This document shows positions 1 to 6,439 of a stretch of 10,383 bases of DNA, one piece after another. The stretch comes from Euperipatoides rowelli (Eukaryota; Onychophora; Udeonychophora; Euonychophora; Peripatopsidae): the NCBI GenBank assembly GCA_003024985.2, contig PXIH01S0001577.1. One strand, 5' to 3'. Under the pieces are notes generated by a model that was given only the letters and a program-made list of their open reading frames with translations, was not told the origin of the DNA and made no database searches. Positions within the stretch are counted from its first letter, which is position 1. Every line of letters starts with the position of its first letter. Position numbers and translations under genes: made by a program.

Positions 1-868
1 ATGCTTAATTTATTTTTAAAATCTTTTAGAATTAAACCATGGTTTATCAGATGATCTTAATGATTCATTAACCAATGAGTAACATGATTCATATAAAACT
101 TGAATAGTGTTATTAAAATATGAAATAGCTGAATCTAAATTATTGAGAGAATAGAGTAAAGACCAATCGTAAGTAGAAATAATATTTCCAAATGCAGATT
201 GGAAATATTTCTTTTAGGTCTGAATGAAAAATAAGTAGCTTATTTTGAACCGGTGATTGCAATTCTTGTAAATTCGGAACAAGTGTGATAATGTTGTGAT
301 CAGAACCAGGTAATGATGGCAAAACTGGTGAATAGTAGGAAATAGATCTATTGTAATAGCATTTGTCCAAAATGTTTTGACCTCTTGACTAATTGACGAA
401 AGGAGATGTTAAATGTCTGACCTATTTCTAGATTGTTAAAGTCCCCTATAACATATACAGCCAAGCTGATTTTTTATCAGCCATTTATCTATTTGCGATG
501 ACAAAAAGTTCTATAGCTAAACTTCACTCGTATTATTCGGAGGTAAATACATTCCTATAATGGCAAACCATGGGACTGAACCGTGGAAGAAAAGATGTCC
601 TGAAAATAATCGAAAGAACTTCTACCTCATCTGAAGATGGAAATTCAACTGACATTAAAGACAAGTGGTTGGCTAGATATATAGACACACCACCGCCTCT
701 TAATTTATCTTTATTATTACAAAATCGATGAATGGCTTTAAAACTTTCATATAGGTCAATAGGCTTAATCCAAGTTTCTGAAAAAAATTAAAATCTGGGG
801 ACGTTCAGAAGCAACTAATAATTCAACTTCATCAAATTAGTTATAAATTGATCGAATGTTTGAATATA
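1..868 (-). pseudogene. LINE (non-LTR retrotransposon) ORF2 relic: AP endonuclease and linker
   Basis: Read on the minus strand, this is the apurinic-like endonuclease of a non-LTR retrotransposon, which nicks target DNA to prime reverse transcription. Landmarks from N- to C-terminus: NIRS (849-860), SETW (770-781), GGGVSIYLA (about 670-697), a PWF..IGMYLPP block (538-555 for GMYLPP), GDFNN (432-446) and GSDHN (293-307). A DW....YSLNNLD linker follows, then DKPWFNSK (24-48), as seen just before the reverse transcriptase in many CR1/L2/Jockey-like elements. The RT itself would lie left of base 1. The copy is dead: in-frame stops at 837-839, 517-519 and 511-513, and frame changes near 783-790 (a T run before SETW), near 575-595 and near 450-465. 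The longest surviving piece is 140-370, which holds the SDHN motif. The family assignment is firm from motif order; the clade is not resolvable without the RT. Confidence 0.88.
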
Positions 869-1237
869 ATATTTGTGGGAAATGAAAATTATTTATCACC
901 GATTGACATTTGATAAGGTTATTATGATTGACACTAGTCTTATGAAATTGGTTAAAACTTGGGCCAACTCTGCGAGAGGAAATGATGCTTTTTTTATAGG
1001 CCTTTCAATTGTTGAATGTTTCCCTGAGCTTGAACCACGCTTAGGATTGAAATATTTGAATAAACCGAGATGAAGCAACATTCCAGTTGATGATAAGTCC
1101 ATTTGTAAACTTCTATTTGCATATCTCATTGATTTGAGAAATGCAGTAGAATAAGTTTTTAAATTCAGTGGGTCTTGTTTATGAGATTGAAAATGATCAC
1201 ACAGATTACAGTGGCATATAACGTTTGTGCCATAATG
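869..1237 (-). pseudogene. probable pre-endonuclease N-terminal part of the same LINE ORF2
   Basis: A stop-free minus-strand frame of 113 codons spans 1237 to 896, with an ATG only at 1127-1129. Such a length is unusual in DNA this AT-rich. Near its 5' end (about 1180-1217) it encodes a Cys/His cluster, ICHCNLCDH. Around 945-960 another frame takes over and stays open into the NIRS start of the endonuclease, so the two pieces look like one coding region split by a frameshift. I infer that this is the N-terminal extension of LINE ORF2. A stop at 1238-1240 bounds it upstream, and no ORF1 is recognisable beyond. I do not recognise the sequence as a named domain. An overlapping plus-strand frame (873-1073) has no recognisable content and is treated as a shadow. 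Confidence 0.5.
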
Positions 1238-1608
1238 TTAGACTAATTGAAACGGCAGAACTGGAACCGAATAGAAAAAACAAGACATAGTCTCTGCAAA
1301 ACTAGTATACCGAATCCAATAATAGGTCAAAAAGCAAATAAGAGGTAGACTAATAACGAGACAAATAAATAAAAGTAAAATAACTTAATTTACAGTAACA
1401 ACAGCACACAGGCAGTGCAAAGATGCCATATCCGAAAAAAAACATTATTATTCAGGTTTATTTATATAAACAAGTAAATACTGTACATAGAAATATATCT
1501 CACTATTTTGCAAAGTTCTGCCAACAGTTCTAGTGAGATATTCCCATACACAAAACAAAAATATTAAAATTATTTTCATATAATCAAATTGAAATTTATG
1601 TTTAAAAT

Positions 1609-1642
1609 ATAAGGCCCTAGCCTACAAGGATATAGGCCTTAT
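1609..1642. repeat. short inverted repeat, ATAAGGCC/GGCCTTAT
   Basis: Perfect 8-bp arms at 1609-1616 and 1635-1642 flank an 18-nt spacer that holds another AGCCTA word. The arms contain the AGGCCT core that recurs across the window. This may reflect local word bias rather than a functional hairpin. Confidence 0.45.
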
Positions 1643-2026
1643 TTACAGGGATTCCAAAAAATATTGATTGAAAATTTATAGAGAAATGTCAAAAGCAAAT
1701 GATCAGCCAAATCACATTCACACTACTGTCACTATACAGACCAAACACCAATGTAATCCAGGTGGTAAACTAGGTGGTAATTAGACTAAAAGCAAATCAG
1801 GTCATAAACAGGACATTCAAGGTAGTATCCATTCAAAAAATTTTCATGAGGTGCTGTACTTGATCAATGTAGACCGTCATTATATCTCTAGCTCGTTGGT
1901 ATTTATTTATAGTATTTAGACCTAAACCGACGTACAAAGCTGGGTAAGAGTAAGACTGTTGTCTTATTACACGAGTTACATTAAATAATTTAAATAGATT
2001 GATCAAAATTATGGCTCTTTTTTACT

Positions 2027-2039
2027 CCCACCCCCCCCN
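2027..2039. other. C-rich run with one ambiguous base
   Basis: CCCA followed by eight C and an N (2039). The N is the only ambiguous base in the window and follows the homopolymer directly, so it is best read as unresolved run length or base quality rather than biology. Confidence 0.85.
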
Positions 2040-2899
2040 TGATTTTTAAAATCTGCATTAAATTTCAATCTTAAAAATGTATAAGTTTATTCCTAAATGT
2101 TTTCGAATATATTTATTAGACCACCTTAAAGTCAGAATCACTTGAAAAATCCAAAAAAAATAATTCCTTAGTGAAAGGGTTAAAACATGTTTGCTTCTAA
2201 TGCATATGATTCATTAAATAAATTATGCTAGACAAGAACACAGACATTACTATTTTAATTCATTCTAGACACTTAAAATGCATTTACTGTGATTATTATA
2301 TGATGAAAAGAAATATATAGGCCTACATAAGAAAGTATGAACATTGGTGTGATAGAAAAATATATCTCTTCGCTGGGAATGAATCCACAAACTTTCTCAA
2401 TCTATGAGCGGATCTAGAAACTGAGATATAAAGGAATTTCATTTTGTCTATCAAATACAACACTTGTTTTTTTTTAATATATCAAAAAAATATTTTGACA
2501 TGCTTGTTAAAAATATGGATTAGCAGAATTTAAATGACTGAAAACTAGACTGCTTAACAGTCAAATACTTATTCCACCTACCTTTCTATATAGCAAGTTA
2601 CTCATATTGCCTTATTTATTAATTTTAAATTAAATATTTGCTATGTTAATTAAAATATTTCTTCCAAATTTGAAAGTATTCATAGATTAAATTAACTTCT
2701 ATAATTGAAAATAAATTTTATAATTTGATGTGGTTCTCTAAAACAAATTTTTTTTTACAGTAATTAATAGTAGTTTAACTCTAGCCTATCATTAAAATAA
2801 TTTTAAAATTATGATAATAAATTTTTAACCATTCATTCAAAAAAGTTTGTTTTTATCTAATTGTGTTCTAAAAATAGATAAACTTTTAATTAAAGGTAT

Positions 2900-3027
2900 A
2901 CTATCACCAAAAAACCACTTTACTATATAAAATCAGATTTTAAAAAAAAATGATTCATATTATTTTTAATTCTCAATTATGAACTATTTAGTTGTTATTC
3001 TAATTTTAAAGTGGTGAATTTGGTAGT
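2900..3027. repeat. imperfect inverted repeat with roughly 20-bp arms
   Basis: The left arm is 2900-2922 (ACTATCACC..., ending CCACTTTA) and the right arm is 3007-3027 (TAAAGTGG...TGGTAGT). Innermost is a perfect 8-bp match (2915-2922 with 3007-3014). Outer ACTA and CCAAA blocks also pair, with a three-base gap and a four-base mismatch between them. About 84 bp of AT-rich sequence lies between the arms. The layout would fit a small MITE-like element or the sub-terminal repeat of the THAP-bearing sequence downstream. No target-site duplication could be recognised, so identity is open. Confidence 0.45.
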
Positions 3028-3126
3028 TTTTTCTGGTCGACATTCATTTCTGCTTTGCCATTTATGTGTACAAGCCAATGATGTCATTGCATGCCCAGCA
3101 CACTCGATTTTCCCTGGTAAACAAAG

Positions 3127-3166
3127 GTAAAGAATATAAAACTTTCCAATTGTTTATATTCTTTAC
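3127..3166. repeat. hairpin just upstream of the THAP relic
   Basis: Arms GTAAAGAATATAAAAC (3127-3142) and GTTTATATTCTTTAC (3152-3166) are complementary apart from one unpaired A, around a 9-nt loop. The structure ends 14 bases before the ATG of the THAP-like sequence. It may be a sub-terminal repeat of a transposon or fortuitous structure in a 5' leader. Confidence 0.5.
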
Positions 3167-3180
3167 TTCTCCAGAGAAAT

Positions 3181-3334
3181 ATGCCTATAAAGTGTGCGGC
3201 TGTGGGATGCAGAAATAAGTCAAAATCAGAAGAATCTTCACTTACACAAATTTCATAATGATGATACAATAAGAAATAATTGGATAAAAAAAAAATATTA
3301 AACGTGCACTCGTGCAGCCTGGACTCCGACAAAA
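3181..3334 (+). pseudogene. THAP-type zinc-finger domain relic
   Basis: From the ATG at 3181 the frame reads MPIKCAAVGCRNKS, the classic opening of a THAP domain (a C2CH DNA-binding finger found in host transcription factors and P-element-like transposases). The first zinc Cys pair lies at 3193-3195 and 3208-3210. A frame change near 3230-3240 follows. In the next frame (from 3236) come an HKFHND block matching the usual F/P segment, then RNNWIK (the conserved Trp at 3281-3283), a stop at 3299-3301, and WTPT at 3320-3331. The expected C-x2-H that completes the finger is not found, so the relic ends inside the domain. Either a second exon is missing or this is a decayed transposon or retrocopy fragment. 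The minus-strand frame over 3084-3350 is a shadow. The domain call rests on motif order alone. Confidence 0.65.
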
Positions 3335-3783
3335 TAGGCTGCAACAACACACTCTACAGAGATAGGTTTTAGCAAATTATTTTTGAGTAGCCTAAATCAA
3401 AGTTCCTAATCGGACATAATGATAAATAGGCTGTAGGTAAATTAGATGACATAAATTTATACGAAGATCTGATTAAAATTAATAAAGTATTAGAGTTTTT
3501 GTAGATTATGTTTGTTTTTTTTATCTATTGTGAGTTGTGTTTATTTGTGTTATATTGATACTGTATGTTTTTAGATTATATGTACAGTATTTACTTTTTT
3601 TTCTGAGAAATTGTAAAAGCTTTTGGCTTAAACAATGTTTAATAAAATAAAATAATAAAGTTCTGAGACCAAACAGAAACATAAACAAGCTTTTGTGGTC
3701 TTTGTACATCGGCAAACTAATGGTGTGCGTCAGTAGTCTACTAAAAAAATATTCCTTTAATTAATTGAATTATATTAAAAATA
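3335..3783. other. AT-rich non-coding stretch with clustered AATAAA
   Basis: No coding region is supported. Overlapping poly(A)-signal hexamers lie at 3641-3646, 3646-3651 and 3654-3659. They could mark the 3' end of a transcript on the plus strand, perhaps that of the THAP relic, but in DNA this AT-rich they may be chance. A short open stretch ending in DLIKINKVLEFL (about 3462-3501) has no recognisable match. The boundary with the Ty3 element lies near 3775-3787. Confidence 0.55.
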
Positions 3784-4035
3784 GGGCTATTCCCAAATTG
3801 AGCAAGAAGCTTTAGCGATCGTGTTTGGCCTAAAAAATATCAGCAATACTTGTTTGTTAAGTCATTTGTGATTGTTACAGACCACAAGCCACTGGTAATG
3901 ATTTTTGGACCATTCCGCTGTTCCGGCTCTGGCTGCTGCTAGGATTCAGAGGTGGTCCCTCCTGTTTTCGTATTTCAACTACAAAATAGAGTACAAAAAA
4001 GGGAATTCACCATCAGAATGTGGACTTTTTCTAGA
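3784..4035 (+). pseudogene. Ty3/gypsy RNase H, C-terminal two thirds
   Basis: RNase H removes the RNA strand during reverse transcription. The relic begins at YSQIEQEALAIVFGLK (from 3788), continues after a one-base loss in the A run at 3832-3837 with KYQQYLF and VTDHKPL, and then shifts frame again at about 3904-3910 into VPALAAARIQRW and an IEYKKGN block. The acidic residues of IEQEAL and TDHKPL are present. The first catalytic Asp, normally upstream in a TDAS-type motif, is missing with the 5' part. After a third frame change near 4009-4030 the usual LSRLP-type end is seen as FSRFPMP (about 4027-4047). Confidence 0.85.
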
Positions 4036-4047
4036 TTCCCTATGCCA

Positions 4048-4290
4048 AGACAAGAAGAAAACGAAGCCAACATATTCAGTGTGTCGTGCAGTAATGAACT
4101 ACCGATCAGTAGTGAAGACATTGGTAAATGCACAAGCAAAGATCCATATTAGGATACCTTCTAAACTACATCAATATGGATGGCCAGTGAAATTTGAGGA
4201 GTTCTATCCATTCTACATTTGCAAAGAACAACTGTCAGTTGATGGCAAATGCATTGTCTGGGGAATGTGAGTACTGATCACAAAAAAATA
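4048..4290 (+). pseudogene. RNase H to integrase linker of the Ty3 pol
   Basis: After the RNase H end, frame 1 carries the acidic spacer and a DIGKCTSKDP block to a stop at 4150-4152. Frame 2 then supplies QYGWP and KEQLSVDGKCIVWGM, matching the conserved GWP and EELS...LLWG segments that precede the integrase finger. A TGA at 4268-4270 sits where the family has Arg, consistent with CGA to TGA decay. VLIT follows in frame, matching the family's RVVIP-type strand. Confidence 0.8.
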
Positions 4291-4980
4291 TATATTATAT
4301 ATATTTTAGAGTTGTTGCACGACACTCATCCAGGAATTTGTCGAAAGAAGGCGATTGCTCACAATAATTTATGGTGGCCCCAACTAGATCAGGAAATTGA
4401 AGAACTTTCGAAAAGTTGCAAAACCAAAACATGCCACCATTATCCCCATTGCAATCATGGGTATGTCCTAAATCCCCATGGGAAAGAATCCATATTGATT
4501 TTGGACAAAAGGGGAAGGAATATTTTCTCATTGTTGTAGATGGACACTCAAAATGGCTGTAAGTAGAAAACATGTCCTCAATTAATGAATTGAAAACAAT
4601 TGAAGGAGTGAGAAATATATTCTGGAGATATGGCTTGCCATGAGAATTAGTTTCTGATAATTGCCCACAATTGATAGCCACAGAATTTTAATTTTATTTG
4701 GCTAGCAATCGAACACACCTAGGTCCCAACTTACCATCCCCAATCTAATGGGTCTGCGGAACAAGCAGTGCAGTTCTTCAAACGTGCTCTGGATAAGATG
4801 AACGATGATATAGGTGATGACTCAACACTAGCAGATAAAATTGCTCGTTTCTTGTTGGTGCAGCACTCAACTCCTCATACCATAGGAAAAATTCCATCTG
4901 AACTCTTCATTGGAAGAAATTTAAGGACCAAGTGGTCATTTCTGCACTGTGATGTATCACAAAGGGTAGAATAACAACAA
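4291..4980 (+). pseudogene. Ty3/gypsy integrase: H2C2 finger and D,D-35-E core
   Basis: Integrase inserts the cDNA copy into the host chromosome. The zinc-finger region reads ELLHDTHPGICRKKA and LWWPQLDQEIEELSKSC in frame 1 (about 4309-4416). The second half of the CxxC appears lost where the frame changes near 4416-4425. The core continues in frame 3: SPWERIHIDF with the first Asp at 4497-4499, VVDGHSKW, and SDNCPQ with the second Asp at 4656-4658 and the usual Gly replaced by Cys. Another shift at about 4705-4710 leads into frame 1: TYHPQSNGSAEQAV with the catalytic Glu at 4759-4761. All three acidic residues survive and their spacing matches D,D-35-E. In-frame stops lie at 4560-4562, 4641-4643, 4689-4691, 4720-4722 and 4972-4974. 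It is non-functional as it stands. The minus-strand frame across 4295-4681 is a shadow. Confidence 0.9.
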
Positions 4981-5466
4981 ATGAAGCAGAAGCAGTCGTT
5001 TGGCAAAGCATACTCCACTACACTCACATTTTATCCAGGAATGGCAGTGTTAGTGAGAAATTTCAGAGATAATCCAAAGTGGGTAGATGGCACTCTGATG
5101 CGACAGCAGGGAAGCAAGATTTGGGAAACAAAAATAGATGACTATGTCCGTTTAACGCATGTTGATCAAATCAGAGAGCCAGCACAGAATTATGTTGATA
5201 TACATTGGAGGCCTTGCAATGAGATAGACCTTGATGTAGCTAATCAAGAGCCATCAGATGACAACATGCAAAAAGTTGATTGTGAGGCTACCATGGACAA
5301 AGTTCATGGAGATGTGCATGTGGATTCTATAGAACATGATATAAACCAGAAACCGGGACAGTGTGTCACAATGGAGAAGGAAGAGGTATCAAAAGACCAC
5401 ACAAACAATATTTCCCATAGACAATCAAGCAGAATAAAAAAAAAGCCAGCTAGATTGGACTTGTGA
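4981..5466 (+). pseudogene. C-terminal domain and tail of Ty3 pol (open 161-codon remnant)
   Basis: This continues the integrase frame directly after the single nonsense codon at 4972-4974, so the ATG at 4981 is internal to the old pol and not a true start. It contains the C-terminal beta-rich segment typical of these integrases: GMAVLVRNFRDNPKW, then WVDGTLMRQQG and HVDQIR. A long acidic, low-complexity tail follows, ending in a basic RQSSRIKKKPARLDL motif close to the R.SSR.RKPP.RLDL ending of many animal gypsy pols. The natural stop is the TGA at 5464-5466, about 20 bases before the polypurine tract. No chromodomain is visible. Confidence 0.85.
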
Positions 5467-5481
5467 GTAGATGTTAAAAAC

Positions 5482-5503
5482 AAAAGATGGGGAAAAGGGG
5501 TAG
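5482..5503 (+). promoter_or_regulatory. polypurine tract of the Ty3 element
   Basis: A purine-rich run with GGGGAAAAGGGG at its core ends directly against the LTR's TG. This is the expected primer site for plus-strand DNA synthesis during reverse transcription. Its position between the pol stop and the LTR supports the 3' LTR boundary. Confidence 0.82.
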
Positions 5504-5540
5504 TGTAATATTGTTCACTAGTTAAGCTTGTTTTGTGTGT

Positions 5541-5588
5541 TGACTCATCCGTTGCTCTCTCTCATCCTATGTAGGATGGCATAAATAA
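5541..5588 (+). promoter_or_regulatory. probable U3 promoter elements in the LTR
   Basis: TGACTCA (5541-5547) is a perfect AP-1/bZIP consensus. CATCCTA-TG-TAGGATG (5563-5578) is a perfect 7-bp hairpin with a 2-nt loop. ATAAATAA (5581-5588) is a TATA-like box right behind it. The grouping suggests the transcription start lies about 25-35 bases further on, near 5612-5625. Function is inferred. Confidence 0.5.
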
Positions 5589-5695
5589 ACATTGCTGGAT
5601 TAGTTAGGTCAGGCAGTCATGTAAAGAGTGAGAGGGAGACACGAGATTAGAGGACCATGCAGCTTGTAAGTTTACAGTTGAATTTTTATGCATTT

Positions 5696-5701
5696 AATAA
5701 A
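5696..5701 (+). terminator. candidate poly(A) signal in the LTR
   Basis: AATAAA about 70 bases before the LTR end and about 110 bases after the TATA-like box. This fits an R-region polyadenylation signal. T-rich and GT-rich sequence follows (5713-5755), as expected downstream. Confidence 0.5.
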
Positions 5702-5858
5702 TTAGAATTAATGTAGTTGTTGTTATTAACATGTATTGTCATATTTTGTGTTGTTAAAACAAATATATTACAACATGAAAATTTAAAAAATAAATCCAGT
5801 AGGGGATGGAGTTATAGTGGGTAGGTAGCTAGGGAAAACAAAATTGAATAAAATCTTT

Positions 5859-5900
5859 CAGGGGCGGATGGGAAAACTGGGAAATTTCCCCGGTGGGCCG
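5859..5900 (+). mobile_element. hAT-like transposon terminal motif, single end
   Basis: A GC-rich block opens CAGGGGCGGATGGG and continues GGGAAATTTCCC (a perfect 12-bp palindrome, 5879-5890) then CGGTGGGCCG. From family knowledge, many hAT-superfamily elements and their non-autonomous copies start CAGGGGCGGA..., with a CCGGTGGGCC block shortly inside. No matching inverted end (...CCGCCCCTG) and no 8-bp target duplication were found in the window, so this is a solo end or a partial copy. No transposase is present. Confidence 0.5.
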
Positions 5901-6086
5901 ACTTGATTGGCCGTCAAATATCTATGGCTAAGAGGAATATTCTTCATGAATGTATTTTTTTATTTCTAAAATGTAAGATATCAGGAATTTAAGGATTAGT
6001 TTTTTTACAGGATAAAATTATAAAGCATTTTAAATTATGAGATTTTTATTTATAAAACAAGAAACATGTAAAAAAAATTTAACACA

Positions 6087-6130
6087 CACTGTTTTATTCC
6101 CGCCCCCTGGCGGCGAAAATGAAAACAGTG
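6087..6130. repeat. nested hairpin around CCGCC/GGCGG
   Basis: The outer arms CACTGTTTT (6087-6095) and AAAACAGTG (6122-6130) match perfectly. An inner pair CCGCC (6100-6104) and GGCGG (6109-6113) closes a CCCT loop. GC pairing at the tip is conspicuous in AT-rich surroundings. The 72-codon plus-strand frame across 6037-6255 is not credible as a gene, since it spans this structure and has no recognisable domain. Confidence 0.5.
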
Positions 6131-6163
6131 TATTTCAGCGCCCCCTAGTGGTGAAAATTGAAA
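6101..6163. repeat. doubled CGCCCCCT(G/A)G(C/T)GG motif
   Basis: CGCCCCCTGGCGGCGAAAAT (from 6101) and CGCCCCCTAGTGGTGAAAAT (from 6139) are near copies spaced 38 bp apart, and both run on to GAAA. This wording recurs in interspersed repeats of several deuterostome genomes, which is recall rather than a search. The copy differences are transitions, consistent with age. Confidence 0.55.
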
Positions 6164-6266
6164 GTAATTATACCAAATTGTATTGTCATCAGAAACTAGC
6201 ATGTCAGCAAAATCGGTTCATTAGAAGTGGATTAAAAATTGATTGCAATATTTGACCAGGACACAG

Positions 6267-6322
6267 AAATCAACTTAAATAAAACCATGTAAAAAAATCA
6301 ACTTAAATAAAACCATGTAAAA
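6267..6322. repeat. 28-bp tandem duplication
   Basis: Two copies (6267-6294 and 6295-6322) begin AAATCAACTTAAATAAAACC and end ATGTAAAA. They are identical over the full unit, so the duplication looks recent relative to the decayed elements nearby. Confidence 0.85.
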
Positions 6323-6336
6323 ACAAACAAATTTTT

Positions 6337-6358
6337 CACACGTCTGTTTGGACGTGTG
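6337..6358. repeat. perfect 8-bp hairpin CACACGTC/GACGTGTG
   Basis: Arms 6337-6344 and 6351-6358 flank a TGTTTG loop, 14 bases after the 28-bp tandem repeat. Each arm carries ACGTC/GACGT, a CRE half-site. It may be the end of a small non-autonomous element. No RNA family is recognised. Confidence 0.55.
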
Positions 6359-6439
6359 CTTCAAAGGTTTTACAGGTCCAGAAATAGGTTTTACACGATT
6401 GGTTTCTATGGTTTCTAGTCTGAGTTTTGGGGTACTGGT

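Larger units (their letters stand above)
1241..2899. other. AT-rich non-coding stretch
   Basis: No coding frame, RNA gene or recognisable transposon was seen on either strand. The stretch is dominated by A/T runs (for example near 2463-2475 and 2620-2830). Minor content includes a doubled AGGTGGTAA at 1760-1768 and 1772-1780, an inverted repeat at 1609-1642, and a C run ending in an N at 2039. It could be intron or intergenic DNA. Confidence 0.7.
3784..5772 (+). mobile_element. 5'-truncated Ty3/gypsy LTR retrotransposon
   Basis: In order: partial RNase H, linker, integrase, C-terminal pol tail, polypurine tract, 3' LTR. Gag, protease, reverse transcriptase, primer-binding site and 5' LTR are all missing. 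No second copy of the LTR start was seen upstream. The order (RNase H before integrase) and the motif wording fit Ty3/gypsy elements of animal genomes of the K02A2.6-like / Mag type, but the lineage cannot be fixed without the RT. Reading-frame breaks are frequent before 4710 and nearly absent after it. The five bases after the LTR (5773-5777, ACATG) would be the candidate target duplication but have no partner because the 5' end is lost. Confidence 0.88.
5504..5772 (+). repeat. 3' LTR of the Ty3 element (269 bp)
   Basis: It begins TGTAATATTG right after the polypurine tract and ends ATATATTACA, giving a perfect 7-bp terminal inverted repeat (TGTAATA/TATTACA) with canonical TG...CA ends. It contains a TGACTCA word, a hairpin, a TATA-like ATAAATAA and an AATAAA, in the order expected for U3-R. 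The partner 5' LTR is not in the window. Confidence 0.85.

Noticed and set aside
2027-2039. C run as a functional G-quadruplex or C-tract
   Set aside because: It is a single run beside an N and most likely reflects sequencing uncertainty. Four spaced runs are not present.
3084-3715. Minus-strand ORFs of 88 and 64 codons
   Set aside because: The first is antisense to the THAP relic. The second lies in A/T runs and shows no domain.
4266-4309. Intron-like segment: GTGAGT followed about 40 bases later by ATATATTTTAG
   Set aside because: The VLIT residues encoded inside match the conserved strand of the Ty3 linker, and the GTGAGT arises from a TGA stop that replaces a family Arg codon. The reading frame is also broken around it. 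Decay explains it better than splicing.
4295-4681. 128-codon minus-strand ORF
   Set aside because: It is the antisense shadow of the integrase core, where motif order on the plus strand is unambiguous.
6037-6255. 72-codon plus-strand ORF
   Set aside because: It runs through a palindromic CGCCCCCT repeat structure, and its protein has no recognisable features.
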